Source: Paenibacillus psychroresistens
GTDB lineage: Bacteria > Bacillota > Bacilli > Paenibacillales > NBRC-103111
NCBI RefSeq assembly: GCF_009728935.1
Contig: NZ_CP034235.1
Location: forward strand, 5,184,001 to 5,248,000
DNA: 64,000 nucleotides
Direction: 5' to 3'
Made by a program: the position numbers and the translations under genes. The notes below the pieces were generated by a model, which saw nothing but the letters and a program-made list of their open reading frames with translations, did no database searches and was not told the origin of the DNA. Below, piece by piece: positions 60,604 to 64,000 of the stretch. Numbering within the stretch: position 1 is the first letter of the stretch; each line of letters opens with the position of its first letter.

Positions 60604-61716
60604 CTAATATTTACTCTCTCTATAACCGATCTGAACAAGATCAATCTTAACATGGACCCTAGCTTCAACCGGAAATCCTTCCGATAACTTTGTACGGGTT
60701 TGATGCATGACAAATTCCTGAAGACCAACTGGGTCCATGTCCTTATCATGAAAACGGGAAAGCAACATTTGAATGTCATGTTCAAGATGGGCAGCGGTTT
60801 TTTCTTTGATTTGTGGAATTAGGGAAGATGTAAGGTATTCGGCATGCTGAGGAATGTCTTTAATTTTTACTAAAATTGAAATATGAATCTCCACAGATGG
60901 TTGAGGATAGCTTCTTATTAATTGAAACCGAACCTTTGATTTGATGATGTTAAACGGAGTTAGCACATTTTTATCTTCTTCGATTAAAGCTGGTACCGAG
61001 AAATTCCCGTTTTTCGCATTCTCCAACATTAGCTTGAGAAGAAGGGAATCGTTCAAATCCAGATGAAACATGTAGTTTTCATTTTTAAATAAGGCGAGCC
61101 AGTCCACCATGAGTTCAGATCCTTCCTTTGCCAGATGGGGCAAGATCACGTCGCGTCCCTTTGCATAGAAACTAAATAGTGTACGCTGCAAATCAAGTTT
61201 TGGGATATTCCCATTGGCCATATTTTGCTCAATCATGTCGGACAGCAAGTAGGCATCCTTTAATTCTTTAGCGGCAAGAAGCAGTTCCGAAGCGCTGTCG
61301 TTAGCTACTGCCAATTGCATGTGAGTGGAGATTCTCGTCTCACGACATAGTGTATCCATGAGCTGACCAATTCCTTGCCGTGCATAATTCTTACCAAAGA
61401 CAATAATGCCTAACTATCCATATTCAATGGGACTTTTGGTTTTACTGTTCAATTTATTGAATACATCATATACAGAATTAGTTTTGATTTCTAGAAAGGT
61501 GGCACCGATTACATTTTTCTTAGTGTAATCCCCCATAAGCGTGCTGCCTCTAATATTTTTGCCATCAACATCATACCCTAAGGTTTGAACCAACATTACT
61601 TTGTTGACAATTTTCGTATCCTCACATGCGGACAATGAGAAAGTAATGGCTAGGATAAATGATGTTTTAAGAAAACTTAGTACTTTTTTAAGCATCATTG
61701 TAATTTTAATCTTCAC
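60604..61716 (-). pseudogene. Ger(x)C lipoprotein gene with in-frame amber codon
   Basis: GTG start (61716) with AAGGAA upstream. The signal peptide with lipobox LSA-C is followed by EDTKIVNKVMLVQTLGYDVDG. At 61414-61416 a TAG interrupts the frame between SPIEYG and LGIIVFGKNYARQGIGQLMD, and the same frame then continues to 60604 with a normal GerC body (KEKTAAHLEHDIQMLLSRFHDKDMDPVG). Without the stop it would be 370 aa. One substitution thus inactivates it, unless suppressed. Confidence 0.85.
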
Positions 61717-61868
61717 CCCATTCCTTCTTAGAGGGTTGAATTGGTTTTGGTCGGTATCGGATTTGAGATAACGGGCGCAAATATCCTATCCTCTTATTCA
61801 TTAATTGATAGGGAAATCGGATAATAATGTCTCTAAGATCCTTTGGTCTAAAAGGATACAAAGATCTC
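61706..61868 (-). pseudogene. GerA-family gene, only C-terminal ~53 codons left
   Basis: The minus-strand frame reads LYPFRPKDLRDIIIRFPYQL and ends KKEWGED with a stop at 61706-61708, overlapping the gerC start as in intact ger operons. It corresponds to the end of the intact GerA at 11058-12605 (PYLFPTAP...KDALFRAP). Homology stops at about 61868, where IS66 transposase sequence on the plus strand begins. Confidence 0.75.
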
Positions 61869-62294
61869 GCGTTTTACCCAAGAGTAAACTCGGGGAGGCA
61901 ATTATTTATTGCCAAAACCAATGGGAGAAGCTCGAGACTTTCATGAATGACGGTCGCTTAGAGATCGATAACAACCGAAGCGAACGCTCGATTAAGCCCT
62001 TTGTCATCGGTCGAAAAAACTGGATGTTCAGCAATACGCCTCGCGGTGCAAAGGCAAGTGCCATGATCTATAGTATGATCGAAACGGCTAAAGAGAATGG
62101 ATTAAATCCAATGATCTACCTGACTTATCTATTTGAGAAACTCCCCAATTTAGAAGACCCAAAAGACACGAAAGCTTTAGATATGCTATTGCCCTGGTCA
62201 CAGACTTTGCCTCTGACCTGTCGTGTATTCAATAAGAAAACCACTTAGTCCCCGTCCTTTGTACTTGTGCAAGGTGGGGGCTGTTTTACGCTTA
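61869..62294 (+). mobile_element. IS66-family insertion sequence remnant (right end)
   Basis: The plus strand encodes the last about 125 residues of an IS66-type transposase (LPKSKLGEAIIYCQNQW, DNNRSERSIKPFVIGRKNWM, ending LPWSQTLPLTCRV and a few more residues, stop at 62248). The sequence GGGGGCTGTTTTACGCTTAC ending at 62294 matches the GTAAGCG-type terminal inverted repeat of IS66 elements. The left part of the element is missing, so it cannot move itself. Between 62295 and 62470 nothing is recognised. Confidence 0.8.
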
Positions 62295-62470
62295 CATCAA
62301 TACCTTGTTGAAGAGTAATAACCCTTCTTTCCGATAACGGGCAGTTTTACGAGCATCGCCTAATCCCACATGTTACTGGTTTACTACAATAAAAGCAGAC
62401 GATCGCTTTGACCCGCAGCTTTATGAGTTTAACTAGCAAACGTTTTCGTATAGTCATCAGTGATCAAACA

Positions 62471-64000
62471 CTATTCTGAACGGTAAATAGCATTCCGGTC
62501 TTGATAGAGAACATACGGATGATCACCTGGGATGGTGATCTTGTGCCATGTATTGCGGTTAAAATCGTACTCGAAATAATCTTTCAGAACGTCTAGGGAC
62601 TCCGAATAACGGGCAGCAAGCAATATTGAACCGAACTGGTGCACGTTGCCCGGTGCTTTTGCGATGGCACGGGGATTTTGCGTCGGCTTGCCAATGTTCC
62701 AACGGGTATAGGATATTCCGCTTAAAGAGCCTGGGACTTCCGATTGTTTCAGTATTACGTTATCCCCACTTACCATAAACAGCTCGCCTAGCACTTCGTA
62801 GCGGTGTCCGCGGTGGTCCTCGAAAACGGTAAATATCTGATCGTCTTTCCAGTCTGAGTAGAGAATGCCTTTTGATTGAACGCGCAGCATATTGATTCCT
62901 AAGTAAGGGACTTCCTTCCGATAGGGGTAACCTGTCAAGACTGGTGCGGACAGGTTCGTCGATTCCCAGCTATCCAATTTATAGGTTTCTGTACCGGTAG
63001 CCGTGTATGAGGTAACGATGCGAAGCTTATGATCAGCTTTGTCGTATGCAACTTCTTGGATCTGTGTCTCTTCGGTGGCGGTTTCAAAGAGAGTCTCCTT
63101 CTGCAACGAATCTGTATGATAAAGATAGACATGCAGCCGATCCCAATACAGAAAAATGTGCCTATTCACCCAAAATCCGGACATCCCACGATCGTCATTC
63201 GATTCCGTAATGATAACCGGATCTAGATCTTTTCGCTCAAGTACGAAAGCATACTGAATTGCTGCCCCTTCGTTGATAGCGGCGTAAAGATCAATGAGGC
63301 CGATATATTGCGACGGGTCGACCGAAGGCAATATAAAGTCGTAGAAGCGGTCTCGCACCGAGAACCCGATTTCGCGACCATCCGGGAACGAACGCCACTT
63401 GCGATCGGGAACGATTTTCAGCATGGAGTTTGGAGTTTGGGTACGGTCGATGTAGGTTCCTTGTTCGGAAAAGATTTGATCCATTCCCACCTGAAGCAAA
63501 ACGTTCAAGTCAGACTGAAGCGGAACGTGAAGCTCACGGTTTCCTTTCCATAAGGCTTGTACGGGATTCTCAAGGCCATAAATGGAGATGTTGCTGTTGG
63601 CGATATCAACGGGCTCCGAAAAACCGAATACAACCTCCTTCTCCCCTTGGCTGAGAAGCAACAATTCTGATCCTCCGATGATTGGATTTTTCAATCTGAA
63701 GTACGGTAAAGTAAGCTGATCCGTATCCGCACGATACGTCAATGACCGGTCCGAGCGGACTAGCTTGATCGGAGGAAGGTCACCAAGCATAAGTGTGACG
63801 ATATCTCCTTTGATCCGCAGGTCGATATATTCACGCATCCAATCCGCTGAGGGAAATTCGTCCTTCATTTCGCGTGCGACAGCAGCGTCTCCACTCACTC
63901 GAATAGCCGACTTCAATTCCTCGTAACGTTTTGATTGCTTGCGTGGCACTTGGACGATCACTTGCACATGATCCTCTAAAAATGCGTATGTACGTGTCTG
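62471..64000 (-). CDS. Unrecognised surface-type protein (5' end outside window)
   Basis: At least 509 codons, open to the right edge (in frame TRTYAFLEDHVQV at the border), so the true start lies outside; a GTG at 63967 is only the first internal candidate. The sequence is mostly beta-strand, without membrane segments in view. One stretch (VVFGFSEPVDIANSNISIYG) resembles an SbsA-type bacterial Ig-like domain, and the C-terminal half has repeated WD/RW-rich strands suggestive of a beta-propeller. I do not recognise a family. It could be an envelope or regulatory partner protein. Confidence 0.7.
   Translation of the reverse strand, partial: QTRTYAFLEDHVQVIVQVPRKQSKRYEELKSAIRVSGDAAVAREMKDEFPSADWMREYIDLRIKGDIVTLMLGDLPPIKLVRSDRSLTYRADTDQLTLPYFRLKNPIIGGSELLLLSQGEKEVVFGFSEPVDIANSNISIYGLENPVQALWKGNRELHVPLQSDLNVLLQVGMDQIFSEQGTYIDRTQTPNSMLKIVPDRKWRSFPDGREIGFSVRDRFYDFILPSVDPSQYIGLIDLYAAINEGAAIQYAFVLERKDLDPVIITESNDDRGMSGFWVNRHIFLYWDRLHVYLYHTDSLQKETLFETATEETQIQEVAYDKADHKLRIVTSYTATGTETYKLDSWESTNLSAPVLTGYPYRKEVPYLGINMLRVQSKGILYSDWKDDQIFTVFEDHRGHRYEVLGELFMVSGDNVILKQSEVPGSLSGISYTRWNIGKPTQNPRAIAKAPGNVHQFGSILLAARYSESLDVLKDYFEYDFNRNTWHKITIPGDHPYVLYQDRNAIYRSE

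Overview
The window comes from a low-to-moderate GC, endospore-forming Firmicute, most likely Paenibacillus or a close relative. The grounds are two gerA-type spore-germination loci, strong GGAGG-type ribosome binding sites, frequent TTG/GTG starts, YesM/YesN-type sugar two-component regulation, several extracytoplasmic sugar-binding lipoproteins, and remnants of copper-amine-oxidase/leucine-rich-repeat surface proteins. No rRNA, tRNA, prophage, replication origin or CRISPR array was seen.

Layout. 1-8.4 kb: a detoxification/redox block with a cut-off isochorismatase-like hydrolase, two paralogous aldehyde dehydrogenases around an MFS exporter, a divergent MerR regulator with two textbook 19-bp-spacer MerR promoters, a GNAT acetyltransferase, and an overlapping ABM monooxygenase-RclA flavoprotein pair. 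8.5-12.6 kb: an intact four-gene germinant receptor operon (gerA-gerC-small D-type membrane protein-gerB), each junction a 4-nt overlap. 12.8-18.0 kb: small oxidoreductase/regulator genes (alpha/beta hydrolase, cupin, Crp/Fnr regulator, SDR with divergent TetR, a second ABM monooxygenase), ending in a scar where an SDR stub meets a decayed surface-protein gene.

18.5-32.4 kb is the metabolic centrepiece. A minus-strand operon encodes a GH13_18-type phosphorylase, an internally deleted glycerate kinase, a GT4-like glycosyltransferase, a sugar-binding protein, two permeases, an SGNH hydrolase and a GH63-like glycosidase. A CdaR/PucR-type regulator, a ROK kinase, a two-domain mannose-6-phosphate isomerase and a DeoR regulator lie upstream. 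The best reading is import and breakdown of glucosylglycerate or a related glycosyl-glycerate compatible solute. This is inferred from family content, not from a proven substrate.

32.7-43.9 kb: VOC protein, YjgB-like lipoprotein, nitronate monooxygenase-SDR pair, quinone reductase-FrnE pair under a TetR regulator with two matching operators, and a PepSY membrane protein with a YtkA-like lipoprotein. That last pair is flanked by two copies of an unusual composite repeat built of 20-21-bp units. Next to it lie fragments of a RelE-type toxin, a PEP-synthase-like enzyme and an alpha/beta hydrolase. 44.0-55.2 kb: a second sugar-utilisation unit (YesM kinase, YesN regulator, binding protein, two permeases, GH42 beta-galactosidase) plus a secreted GH30 glycosidase with a cre-like site. 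55.7-58.5 kb: a cytochrome c lipoprotein with a duplicated Pro/Ser/Thr linker and a tandem pair of exported isochorismatase-fold hydrolases. 59.4-62.3 kb: a second germination operon in decay (gerB frameshift, gerC nonsense codon, gerA cut to its last ~53 codons by an IS66 remnant). The window ends in an unrecognised, 5'-truncated surface-type protein.
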